The translations under genes were made by a program, and so were the position numbers. A stretch of 64,000 nt of DNA from Larkinella bovis. GTDB lineage: Bacteria; Bacteroidota; Bacteroidia; Cytophagales; Spirosomataceae. How positions within the stretch are numbered: position 1 is the stretch's first letter; every line of letters begins with the position of its first letter. The notes below the pieces were generated by a model. That model was given only the letters and a program-made list of their open reading frames with translations, was not told where the DNA came from and did no database searches. Shown here one piece after another: positions 36,241-43,941 of the stretch. The stretch covers positions 186,001 to 250,000 of the forward strand of contig NZ_JBHSMA010000004.1 in NCBI RefSeq assembly GCF_042655385.1. Direction: 5' to 3'.

Positions 36241-36271
36241 CAAAAGTAGTACAGGAACGGTTTTAATCAAA
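36241..36271 (-). promoter_or_regulatory. Promoter of the act-cox operon
   Basis: On the minus strand TTTG (36268-36271), 19 bases, TACTTTTG (36241-36248): a perfect Bacteroidota -33/-7 match, about 28 bases before the actA start. No other consensus promoter of this quality was seen between the genes down to 19.2 kb. Confidence 0.8.
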
Positions 36272-36383
36272 CACTTGCGGTTTGATATTTCTCCCCGCAA
36301 TTTTATTTATACTTTGTCTAAGTAACTCCTTTTTCCTGAACAATTCTGCTCCCGAACTGGCTTTTAAGGACTAAAATTAATCT

Positions 36384-36430
36384 AAAAAAAATACCATCCG
36401 GTCCAGCTTTGCAGCGCTACGGATGGTATT
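36384..36430 (-). terminator. Terminator downstream of tRNA-Cys
   Basis: aataccatccg (36390-36400) pairs perfectly with cggatggtatt (36420-36430). On the minus strand eight T follow the stem. It separates the rpsA/tRNA-Cys side from the act promoter. Confidence 0.88.
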
Positions 36431-36471
36431 ATACTATAGGATATACTGTATCTGATCAGATACGTAGGAAG

Positions 36472-36542
36472 AGGTCCCGAGCGGGTTCGAACCGCTGTAA
36501 AAGGTTTTGCAGACCTCTGCCTAGCCACTCGGCCACAGGACC
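36472..36542 (-). tRNA. tRNA-Cys (GCA anticodon)
   Basis: Acceptor ggtcctg pairs with cgggacc (one G-U pair), D-arm ggccgagtggctaggc, anticodon loop ctgcaaa (GCA), T-arm gcggttcgaacccgc and discriminator U, the identity base for Cys. CCA not encoded. Confidence 0.95.
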
Positions 36543-36697
36543 CTTTTGCTTCGGAAGTAAGGAATGGAAACGATGAGGAATTTTACGTAAAACCGCTACA
36601 CCTATTTCAATTCCTTATTTCCTCCGCGCTTTATCGTGCCGCAAACTTACTACAAAATTCATTCCAGCGTGTTGGGCACGTTAAAAATTTCAGAAAC

Positions 36698-38482
36698 TTA
36701 TTCTCCTTTTGCCGAACGGCCTTCCATCTGCTCTTTCAGGGCAGCCAGTGCATCGAGGTCACCCAGCGTAGCCCGCTCGGGTTCTTTGCTGGCGGTTGGC
36801 GTTTTAGCCGCAGCCTGGCGTTTCTCGGGTTTCCGATCTTCGCCTTTCTCCTGCCACGTTTTGGTGTGTGACAACATAATGCGTTTTTCGTCTTTCGAGA
36901 ATTCCAGCACTTTGAACTCCAGCGTTTCACCGACATCCGCCCACGAACCATCTTCTTTTTGCAGACTCTTCAGGGCTGCAAAACCTTCGATACCGTAAGG
37001 CAGTTCGAGCGTCGCCAGTTTATCGTTTTTCGACAGGATCGTTGACCGGTGAACAGAGCCCGGCACGAATACGTCTTCGAACGTATCCCAGGGATTCTCT
37101 TCCAGTTGTTTATGACCCAATGCCAGACGACGGTTTTCAACATCCAGTTCCAGAACGACTACTTCCAGTTCTTCGCCTACTTTAATAAAGTCGGACGGAT
37201 GTTTGATTTTTTTCGTCCACGACAGATCGGATACGTGTACCAGACCGTCGATGCCTTCTTCCAGTTCGAGGAACAGGCCGAAATTGGTCAGGTTCCGAAC
37301 CACGCCTTTGTGTTTCGTCCCTACGGCGTATTTCTCAACCAGTTCCGTACGTGACCAGGGATCCGCCGTCAGTTGTTTGATACCCAGTGACATCTTGCGG
37401 TCGTTGCGATCCAGCGTCAGCACTACGGCTTCTACTTCATCGCCCACTTTCAGGAAGTCCTGCGGATTGCGGAGGTGTTGCGACCACGACATCTCAGATA
37501 CGTGGATCAAGCCTTCCACACCCGGCATGATTTCGAGGAAGGCACCGTAATCAGCCACATTTACAATCCGGCCTTTTACTTTCGAACCAACCTGAATCGT
37601 TTCTTCCAGCGAATCCCACGGGTGTGCCTGCAGCTGCTTCATACCCAGTGAAATCCGTTTTTTGTCTTCGTCGAAGTCCAGTACCACCACGTTGACTTTC
37701 TGGTCGAGGTGCAGCAGCTCGGACGGGTGGCTGATGCGACCCCAGGAAATATCCGTGATGTGCAACAGACCATCGACGCCCCCGAGGTCGATGAAGACCC
37801 CGAAGTTGGTCATATTCTTGATTACCCCTTCCAGCACCTGACCTTTTTGCAGGTTGTTCAGGATTTGCTGACGTTGGGCTTCCAGATCTTTCTCGATCAG
37901 GACTTTGTGGGAAACCACTACGTTATCGTTCGCGTAGTTGATTTTCACCACTTTCACTTCCATTTTCTTGCCGACAAATACGTCGAAGTCACGGATCGGC
38001 TTCACGTCGATCTGCGAACCGGGCAAGAACGCTTCAATGCTATAAATATCGACAATCAGACCACCCTTGGTCCGGCGTTTCACGAAGCCTTCGATCACCA
38101 GATCTTCGTCCAGGGCACGCTGAATTTTCTGCCATGCCGTAATGACTTTGGCCTTCTTGCGCGACAACACCAGTTGACCGTTCGGGTCTTCCTGATTTTC
38201 TACGTATACCTCAACTTCATCACCAATTTTCAGATCGGGCAGATCACGGAATTCCGAAGCGGGAACCAGACCATCCGATTTGAAACCAATGTTCAAAATA
38301 ATTTCCCGGTCGGTAATACCGACAACGGTTCCGATCACTACTTCTTTCTCATTTACTTGCGCCAGAGTGTTATCGTACAGCTCGGCCAGGCGGTTGCGTT
38401 CTTCCGCTGAGTAGCCGCTGCCAAAACCCCGGTTGTCTGCCTTATCCCAATCAAAATCCGGCAGTGTTTGCGTTTTGCTCAT
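36698..38482 (-). CDS. rpsA: 30S ribosomal protein S1
   Basis: About 594 residues from the ATG at 38482 (MSKTQTLPDFDWDKADN); an in-frame ATG at 38503 would add seven residues and cannot be ruled out. Six S1 RNA-binding repeats can be followed: GTVVGITDREIILNIGF, GFVKRRTKGGLIVDIY, GVIKNMTNFGVFIDLGG, GRIVNVADYGAFLEIMPG, GVVRNLTNFGLFLELEEG and a weaker last one. S1 feeds mRNA to the 30S subunit. That matters in Bacteroidota, where Shine-Dalgarno sites are weak. tRNA-Cys lies downstream on the same strand. Confidence 0.98.
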   Translation of the reverse strand: MSKTQTLPDFDWDKADNRGFGSGYSAEERNRLAELYDNTLAQVNEKEVVIGTVVGITDREIILNIGFKSDGLVPASEFRDLPDLKIGDEVEVYVENQEDPNGQLVLSRKKAKVITAWQKIQRALDEDLVIEGFVKRRTKGGLIVDIYSIEAFLPGSQIDVKPIRDFDVFVGKKMEVKVVKINYANDNVVVSHKVLIEKDLEAQRQQILNNLQKGQVLEGVIKNMTNFGVFIDLGGVDGLLHITDISWGRISHPSELLHLDQKVNVVVLDFDEDKKRISLGMKQLQAHPWDSLEETIQVGSKVKGRIVNVADYGAFLEIMPGVEGLIHVSEMSWSQHLRNPQDFLKVGDEVEAVVLTLDRNDRKMSLGIKQLTADPWSRTELVEKYAVGTKHKGVVRNLTNFGLFLELEEGIDGLVHVSDLSWTKKIKHPSDFIKVGEELEVVVLELDVENRRLALGHKQLEENPWDTFEDVFVPGSVHRSTILSKNDKLATLELPYGIEGFAALKSLQKEDGSWADVGETLEFKVLEFSKDEKRIMLSHTKTWQEKGEDRKPEKRQAAAKTPTASKEPERATLGDLDALAALKEQMEGRSAKGE

Positions 38483-38662
38483 AAAAGTTTGGTTGTGGCC
38501 CATTTATACATCAGCCCCCGGACCTTCCTGGCTGACTTTTAGTTAACAATTGGAGACACTGCCCCAAAAAAGGAGGTGCAAAAATAGCAAAGTTTTTGGG
38601 AAAAATAGTCAGGTATGCAAAAAAGTATTTTTGCACAAGCATCCCGCCGAAGTGATGGGCGG

Positions 38663-39178
38663 TCAGTACATCTTTTCGCGCCGGGTGGCCAGAAACGGCA
38701 TCCAAGTCTCCTCGACGGAACCGGAGAAGTCGCGGAGGAAAACCAGGAAGGACGGTTTGAACGGTTTCTGGAATGGCTTCATACCGGCTTCTTCCGGCGT
38801 CAGATCTCCTTTCTGCGAGTTGCAGCGTTTACAGGCCGTAATCAGGTTATCCCAGTTGGTTTTGCCACCCCGGGATTTGGGCATGACATGGTCGAGCGTC
38901 AGGTCTTCGTGTTTGCCGCAGTACTGGCAGCGGTTTCCGTCGCGCTTGAAGATATTTTGCCGATTGAGCATTACCCCTTTGTAGGGCAGGTGGATGTACC
39001 GGTGAAGGCGGATGACGGTAGGAGACGGGTATTCATCGTCTACAGTGCGCAGAACGAAACCCTGAGATTTAGCAATCAGTTCTGCTTTGTTCAGGTAGAC
39101 TAACAAGAACGCTTTTGGTACAGAACAGATGCCCAGAGCACTATAATCTTGATTCAGAACCAGGACTTTCCTACCCAT
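38663..39178 (-). CDS. HNH endonuclease-like protein
   Basis: A 171-residue protein (MGRKVLVLNQDYSALGICSV...) with a central HNH domain. It has a CQYC and CKRC zinc pair framing LTLDHVMPKSRGGKTNWDN, with His and Asn in the catalytic positions. Close relatives are widespread single-copy genes in Bacteroidota and other phyla, which speaks against a simple mobile-element role. Substrate unknown. A short perfect inverted repeat (tgcaaaaa...tttttgca) lies just past its stop codon, at 38616-38635. Confidence 0.93.
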   Translation of the reverse strand: MGRKVLVLNQDYSALGICSVPKAFLLVYLNKAELIAKSQGFVLRTVDDEYPSPTVIRLHRYIHLPYKGVMLNRQNIFKRDGNRCQYCGKHEDLTLDHVMPKSRGGKTNWDNLITACKRCNSQKGDLTPEEAGMKPFQKPFKPSFLVFLRDFSGSVEETWMPFLATRREKMY

Positions 39179-39307
39179 AAAAATGCATCAGACTCCTTAT
39201 CTTTCCCGAGCAAGTTAATGATATTTCAGCATAAAAAATACGGCTGCTACGAATAATTGATATTTTTTTAAACCGCCTGAGGCTCACTTTTTTACCTCCA
39301 TCCCCGC

Positions 39308-39769
39308 TCAATACCGCTCCCGACTCATCTCCCGCGACACATCCCGTTCTTTGATGGAGTCGCGTTTGTCGTAGAGCTTTTTGCCTTTCGCCAGGGCAAT
39401 CTCGATTTTAGCGAATCCCCGGTCATTGATAAAAAGCCGGGTGGGAATAATCGTCAGGCCCTGGTCGGTAAGCTTGTTCACCAGCCGTTTTAGCTCGCGT
39501 TTCTGCAACAACAGCTTCCGGTCGCGAAGCGGCTCGTGGTTGTTATAGGTGCCCTCCGTATACTGTGAAATATGCATTTGCCGGACATATAACTCTTCAT
39601 TCAGAAACAGGCAGTAGGCGTCGCCCAGATTCACTTTCCCCTGCCGTACGGACTTGATCTCCGTCCCTGTCAGCATAATTCCGGCAATGAACGTCTCCAG
39701 AAAAAAATATTCAAACGAGGCCCGGCGGTTGCGGATCTCGATCTGTTTAGCCAGTGTTTTATCAGACAT
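39308..39769 (-). CDS. smpB: SsrA-binding protein SmpB
   Basis: A 153-residue SmpB from the ATG at 39769 (MSDKTLAKQIEIRNRRASFEY). Motifs: GTEIKSVRQGKVNLGDAYC, the core RLFINDRGFAKIEIALAKGKKLYDKR and the basic tail KERDVSREMSRERY that folds in the decoding site. It binds tmRNA and rescues stalled ribosomes. I looked for the tmRNA gene in the flanks and did not find it here. Confidence 0.97.
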   Translation of the reverse strand: MSDKTLAKQIEIRNRRASFEYFFLETFIAGIMLTGTEIKSVRQGKVNLGDAYCLFLNEELYVRQMHISQYTEGTYNNHEPLRDRKLLLQKRELKRLVNKLTDQGLTIIPTRLFINDRGFAKIEIALAKGKKLYDKRDSIKERDVSREMSRERY

Positions 39770-39893
39770 AGTCAATGCGATTGTGCGGATGAATTGGTAG
39801 GCCCCTACCGGTTTTCGTTAAAACCTGGTAGTACCTTTCCATCTAACGTACTTTCCATTTTTTAATTCAAATTTATCCTTTTGTCAATAAAAA

Positions 39894-39917
39894 TACCCCG
39901 AAGCGTGCTTCGGGGTA
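39894..39917 (-). terminator. Terminator at the end of the 39.9-40.1 kb RNA candidate
   Basis: taccccgaagc (39894-39904) pairs perfectly with gcttcggggta (39907-39917) around two bases. On the minus strand it is followed by tttttattg. It lies 125 bases before smpB, with no minus-strand protein gene directly upstream, so it ends a non-coding transcript or acts as an attenuator of smpB. Confidence 0.85.
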
Positions 39918-40131
39918 GTCAAATAAGCGGAATAATTACCTGGAAATCCCTGGTGAAGCCGGTGCTTTTCCTTTACCATACAGCAAAGGCGCGCAGCCGA
40001 ATCACAGCCTCAAGACCCTTCTGCACACACCGGCATTCTCCAGGATATCGTCATCTGCACCTCATATGCCCAACCGTCTTTATGGCAAATCTGGGTGCTG
40101 AACCGTTTTTATTGCTCTTACACACAATCAT
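39894..40131 (-). ncRNA. Candidate structured non-coding RNA
   Basis: About 240 bases between two terminators with no convincing protein gene. On the minus strand a -7-like element (TAGTATTTG, 40139-40147, one base off consensus) precedes two folded parts. The first is a 5' hairpin, gcacc/ggtgc (40057-40061 with 40094-40098) with inner tgcc/ggca. The second is a longer stem of about 15 pairs joining 40028-40044 to 39949-39964 (gccggtg/caccggc, gaa/ttc, cctgg/ccagg). It ends at the terminator at 39894-39917. 6S-like RNA, a riboswitch before smpB, or an unnamed sRNA are all possible. No tmRNA, RNase P or SRP RNA signature was found. A 26-codon frame (40051-40131) could be a leader peptide. Confidence 0.35.
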
Positions 40132-40173
40132 ATCTTTACAAATACTATGCCGTATTGGAACCAGATTTTTAAA

Positions 40174-40203
40174 AAATACCGTACAGATTAGCCTACGGTA
40201 TTT
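40174..40203 (-). terminator. Second tandem terminator after the OmpH gene
   Basis: aaataccgta (40174-40183) pairs perfectly with tacggtattt (40194-40203). On the minus strand the T run tttttt follows. It lies directly downstream of the hairpin at 40211-40249. Confidence 0.75.
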
Positions 40204-40210
40204 CCGCAAC

Positions 40211-40249
40211 AAAAAAGCTTCACTATCGCGCTGACAGTGAAGCTTTTTT
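40211..40249. terminator. Strong two-way terminator after the OmpH gene
   Basis: aaaaaagcttcact (40211-40224) pairs perfectly over 14 bases with agtgaagctttttt (40236-40249). A/T runs on both sides make it functional in either direction. 18 bases after the OmpH-like stop codon. Confidence 0.9.
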
Positions 40250-40267
40250 GAAAAGGTTATCCGATTA

Positions 40268-40864
40268 TTATTTTTTTGTTTGTTTCTGCTGATACTCTTT
40301 GTTCAAACCGTTAATGATGGTTTTGGTCGCATCCAGCGAGGTATCGGCGAACAGAATACCGCCCCCTCTCGAGTAGCCCATCACAAAATCGTACTGATTC
40401 TGCTTGTTAACTTTTTGCAGATAATCGTGAATCTGGTTGTAAAGTTCTTCATTCTTCTTCTGTTCTTCCTCTGCCAGTTGCTGAACCACGCGGTCGCGAT
40501 ACGCCATCAAATCCTGCTGTTTTTTTTGCAGAGCGGCTTCCGTAGCCCGGCCCTGTTCCATCGTCATGGTCTGGGCACGTTGCTGGAAAAATGCCACCTC
40601 GTTTTGCAGGGAGCGACCCTTGTTATTCAATTCGTTATCCAGCTGAAAACGTTTGCTTTCCAGTACTTTCCGGGTATCCTTAAAATATTCGTAATTCGTC
40701 AGCAACGAATCGACATTGACGTAAACCGTTTTGCGAACGGCCGCCGGTTTCGAAGTATCGGTAGAGATGGGGTCGGGAGTCTTTTTATCCGAGAAATGCA
40801 GGTAGTATAAAACCGCGACAGCAACCGCCAGGACGGCGTTCAATACAAGGGATGCGTTTTTCAC
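40268..40864 (-). CDS. OmpH/Skp-family periplasmic chaperone
   Basis: A 198-residue protein with an N-terminal membrane segment (ASLVLNAVLAVAVAVLYYLH), a core beginning VYVNVDSLLTNYEYFKDTRK and a long charged coiled coil (residues 65-150), then a closing strand ILFADTSLDATKTIINGLNK. This is the Skp/OmpH layout, a trimeric chaperone for outer-membrane proteins. The membrane segment may stay as an anchor, since no clear cleavage site follows. The start codon appears to be GTG at 40864. It has its own promoter and a strong terminator, so it is a single-gene unit. Confidence 0.9.
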   Translation of the reverse strand: MKNASLVLNAVLAVAVAVLYYLHFSDKKTPDPISTDTSKPAAVRKTVYVNVDSLLTNYEYFKDTRKVLESKRFQLDNELNNKGRSLQNEVAFFQQRAQTMTMEQGRATEAALQKKQQDLMAYRDRVVQQLAEEEQKKNEELYNQIHDYLQKVNKQNQYDFVMGYSRGGGILFADTSLDATKTIINGLNKEYQQKQTKK

Positions 40865-40897
40865 AAGAAACAGTCAATTAATGGATTAATGATTTTA

Positions 40898-40927
40898 CAA
40901 AGGTACAATTTACAAGTTACCTAACAA
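40898..40927 (-). promoter_or_regulatory. Promoter of the OmpH/Skp gene
   Basis: On the minus strand TTG (40925-40927), 19 bases, TACCTTTG (40898-40905), 34 bases before the GTG start. Full consensus. Confidence 0.78.
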
Positions 40928-40954
40928 TCCGGTCCGCCGACCGAACGCGACGAT

Positions 40955-41302
40955 TTACGGTTTTGCGGCAACGGCGTCTTTCAGCTGCCGCCCCGCCAGG
41001 GCGGCAAATCCGCCCACTAAACCGCCGATCAGGGGGGTAATCAGCAGCAGTAAAACCGGAGCTTGGGTTTTAAAAAAAAGATCGGCCATGCGCCCGGTCA
41101 GAATATTGTCCGTTTGCAGGTGAATGAAGAGCGCGTACAAAAACCAGACAACGGCAATCCCGCCAAAACCGGCTCCAAACGCCTGCCAGCCCGTACGACT
41201 CCGCCAGAAACAAACGCCAAACGCCACCAGAGCAATGCTCCACCACGGCAAAAACAACTGCACCAGGGCACTCAGAATAGCAATCAATAAGAGAGGCCAC
41301 AT
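40955..41302 (-). CDS. Small membrane protein, unknown function
   Basis: A 115-residue protein with about four hydrophobic helices (MWPLLLIAILSALVQLFLPW, then IALVAFGVCFW, FGGIAVVWFLYALFIHL and VLLLLITPLIGGLVGGFAAL) and a short Lys/Ala tail. ATG at 41302, five bases after the acylase stop, so the two genes are probably cotranscribed. No family recognised. It could be an accessory membrane protein of the acylase or simply a neighbour. Confidence 0.7.
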   Translation of the reverse strand: MWPLLLIAILSALVQLFLPWWSIALVAFGVCFWRSRTGWQAFGAGFGGIAVVWFLYALFIHLQTDNILTGRMADLFFKTQAPVLLLLITPLIGGLVGGFAALAGRQLKDAVAAKP

Positions 41303-41307
41303 GATTT

Positions 41308-43743
41308 TCAATGACTTAGAATTAAAGTAGATTGGATGCGCGAATTTTTATCGGTCGCCGACTTGAGATACAGCAGTTCGTACAACTCCCCTTGTCGCCA
41401 GGTTTCGAGCATGTTCAGGTAATACGGACTGCCGGGATTGCCGGACTGACCGCCCGGATAGACTCCGTACGCGCTGAGCTGCGGCCCGGTTTGCACCACC
41501 ATCCGCCACGACGGCCCCGCCCGGCGTCCGGCAGCATTGACGATACCGCGCCCTCCGCCCACCTGCACATTCAGTGCACTGAATGCATCCAGCCCCGGAA
41601 TCAGGTGCCGAATGCCGGTTGCCTTATGCCCGGCCCAGGCCCAGCTTTTGCCCACCGGCCCGTGTTGTTTCGCCAGTGAATCAACCGTCGACTGAAAGCT
41701 GGCCGTCACGATATCCGAAATGGTTTCCGTCCGGTTTTTCGTGCGAATATCATCAAACCAGCGGGCATTCGGCTCTGCGGTCAGGAGGTGTAAGGTGCGG
41801 TCGGGACTCGGATAGCGCATGGGGTGGTCAGCCTCATCCGGAAAATCATCCGCCCACAGAAACCGGTCCAGGTGGGTTGTCCACTCCATAAAAATCGTTC
41901 CGGCAACCGAAGCCGTATCCTGCTGGTAATTCCACTGCCGCACGGTTTTCAGCGCCCGTTTCTGCGGCTCGGTCAGGCTGGCTTCCTGAATACGTGGCAG
42001 CAAAACCGGCAGGAACGTTGACGCCTGGTGGTTGTAGACATCGTTTTGCAACCGGCGCATACTGTCCACCGTTATTTTTTGCATGGCCGCCAGCCGCTGG
42101 TTGATGCGCATGCCACGGTCGGACGTTTCAAATTCCCAGTTGATGTAATACGGATAGGTCGGATCGGTAGAAAACTGGTTCGCCGAACTCACGAAACCCC
42201 TCGGCGGGTTTTTCACCCGCGGATTCTGGGCCGCCGGAATCCAGCCCTGCCAGTCATGGGCCGGGTTGGTGCCATCGAGCAGAAACTTGCCCTGATTGCG
42301 CCATTTTAGCGGAAACCGCCCGTTGGGCGAAATCGCAATGTCTTTTTCGGCATTGGCGAATACAAAATTCTGCGCCGGGGCCGCGTAATACGACAAGGCT
42401 TTGACGTAATCGTCGTAGGTCCTGGCCCGGTTGAGCCAATAAAAGGTCTGAACACCATTATCCCGCTCGTGCGCAATCCAGCGTACCGCGTAGCCCGCCG
42501 GGAAATTGTTTCGGGCCGGTTTTTCGTCGGGCCGATACACCACCGGGCCGTGGTGCGTGTACAAAACCGTATCGGCTACGTCCGGTTTTCCTTTGACTTT
42601 AATGATTTCCACCCGCCGACGAACCGGTTTCCATTGCCCGTCGTGCCAGTATTGCTGCCGCCGGTTATCCCGAAACCGGATTTTGTAAAAGTCCAGCACA
42701 TCGGCTCCGACGTTGGTGACCCCCCAGGCGACATCCTTGTTAAAACCGATAATTACGCCGGGCGCACCGGGCAGCGAAACTCCGTAGACATTCATCGTCG
42801 GCGTCACCAGTTGAATCTGATACCAGATGGACGGCAAACTCAGATTCAGGTGCGGATCATTCGCCAGAATCGGGTAACCGCTGGCGGTTTTCTGCGGCCC
42901 CACCGCCCAGTTATTGCTGCCAATACCAGGGTCATGCGGTTGCCAGTTCAGGGCCACGCTGCTGTCGGTTTCGGCGTCTGCGGGCGGAGTTGGCACCTTG
43001 AGGGGCGTAAAATCCCAGCGTGTACCCACCGGAATAATCGGATCTTCCCTGAACGGATAATCCGGAAACAGACTGGCCGTCAGTTCCGGGCCAAGGTGTC
43101 GCCGGACGTTGGTCATCATCAGATCGTCGGCACCGGCCGCCAGCGTCTGCGTCATCTGTTTGAGCAGAAACGCTACTTTGATGGGCGTCCAGGGTTCGGG
43201 AGCATACCCCAGCAGTTTATATTCAAGGGGATAATCGGCCGGTTTTAGCTGATTAATATAGGCATTGATCCCGGCCGTATACGCATCCAGCAGCAGGTTG
43301 GAAACCGGGTCTTTCGTCATGCCCTCCAGCGATTGTTCGGCTCCGTAAACCATGCCGAGTCGCCGGTTGTACCGATCGAGTTCGAGGGCGCGCTCACCAA
43401 TCACTTCCGCAATCCGGCCGGCGGCCGCGTGGGTCTGGAACTCCATCTGCCAGAGCCGGTCGCGGGCGGTTACGTAGCCCTGGGCAAAATAAGCGTCATA
43501 CTCATTTTTGGCAAAAACATGCGGTACGTGCAGCTCGTCGTATAAAACCGTCACCTCGTCGCGGGTTCCTTTCACCGACACCTTCCGGACGGAAGCCTCA
43601 TCAGCGGTTTCGGCGTTTTGCCAGAACCCTTCGTACGGACTTAGCAGGCGGCCCAATGCCGGCATCGTCCCCCACGGCTGATTCAGGGCCAGGATTAAAC
43701 CCGTCGTAATCAACAGACTCAAAAGTGCTTTTGCTATCTTCAT
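41308..43743 (-). CDS. Penicillin acylase-family N-terminal nucleophile hydrolase
   Basis: An 811-residue precursor with an N-terminal membrane or signal segment. The region VLYDELHVPHVFAKNEYDAY opens the alpha chain, followed by FAQGYVTARDRLWQMEFQTH. The processing site and catalytic serine are seen at Gly275-Ser276 (GIGSNNWAVGPQKTASG), with the downstream ILANDPHLNLSLPSIWYQIQ of the beta chain. Such enzymes self-cleave and hydrolyse amides, including beta-lactam side chains or acyl-homoserine lactones; the natural substrate here is unknown. Strongly supported family call. Confidence 0.95.
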   Translation of the reverse strand: MKIAKALLSLLITTGLILALNQPWGTMPALGRLLSPYEGFWQNAETADEASVRKVSVKGTRDEVTVLYDELHVPHVFAKNEYDAYFAQGYVTARDRLWQMEFQTHAAAGRIAEVIGERALELDRYNRRLGMVYGAEQSLEGMTKDPVSNLLLDAYTAGINAYINQLKPADYPLEYKLLGYAPEPWTPIKVAFLLKQMTQTLAAGADDLMMTNVRRHLGPELTASLFPDYPFREDPIIPVGTRWDFTPLKVPTPPADAETDSSVALNWQPHDPGIGSNNWAVGPQKTASGYPILANDPHLNLSLPSIWYQIQLVTPTMNVYGVSLPGAPGVIIGFNKDVAWGVTNVGADVLDFYKIRFRDNRRQQYWHDGQWKPVRRRVEIIKVKGKPDVADTVLYTHHGPVVYRPDEKPARNNFPAGYAVRWIAHERDNGVQTFYWLNRARTYDDYVKALSYYAAPAQNFVFANAEKDIAISPNGRFPLKWRNQGKFLLDGTNPAHDWQGWIPAAQNPRVKNPPRGFVSSANQFSTDPTYPYYINWEFETSDRGMRINQRLAAMQKITVDSMRRLQNDVYNHQASTFLPVLLPRIQEASLTEPQKRALKTVRQWNYQQDTASVAGTIFMEWTTHLDRFLWADDFPDEADHPMRYPSPDRTLHLLTAEPNARWFDDIRTKNRTETISDIVTASFQSTVDSLAKQHGPVGKSWAWAGHKATGIRHLIPGLDAFSALNVQVGGGRGIVNAAGRRAGPSWRMVVQTGPQLSAYGVYPGGQSGNPGSPYYLNMLETWRQGELYELLYLKSATDKNSRIQSTLILSH

Positions 43744-43783
43744 AGACGAAACGACAGGGACGCCCTGTTACAAAGAAAATTTA

Positions 43784-43813
43784 TTCCTGCTTTTATCCCA
43801 ACAAAAGCAGGAA
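43784..43813. repeat. Perfect inverted repeat between divergent genes
   Basis: ttcctgctttt (43784-43794) and aaaagcaggaa (43803-43813), 8-base loop, in the space between the acylase and GH3-like genes. A second smaller hairpin (acaggg/ccctgt) is at about 43754-43768. Neither is followed by a T run suited to either gene, so a regulator-binding or mRNA leader role is more likely than termination. Confidence 0.5.
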
Positions 43814-43941
43814 AACGGTGGCTTTTACCGGCCTTGTCCCGCAATTATCCAACCAACATTTACCGCCGAATCAGGTTATGAAGCAAAGTACTTCTTAATG
43901 CAACATTTTTAGTAAATTTGAATCAGATTTACGCCTTCGCT

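Noticed and set aside
36642..36649. TAAGTTTG as a dedicated promoter for tRNA-Cys
   Set aside because: It matches the -7 box, but no TTG lies at the right distance, and it is about 100 bases from the tRNA. Read-through from rpsA is as likely.
38511..38705. A 64-codon minus-strand frame between rpsA and the HNH gene
   Set aside because: It overlaps the HNH gene in another frame, has no family resemblance and no promoter or ribosome site.
39179..39769. tmRNA gene next to smpB
   Set aside because: Looked for the tRNA-Ala-like ends of tmRNA around smpB; they are not present.
39881..40234. A 117-codon plus-strand frame across the 40-kb spacer
   Set aside because: It runs through three terminator hairpins, starts at TTG and shows no recognisable domain. 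The structured minus-strand RNA is the better reading.
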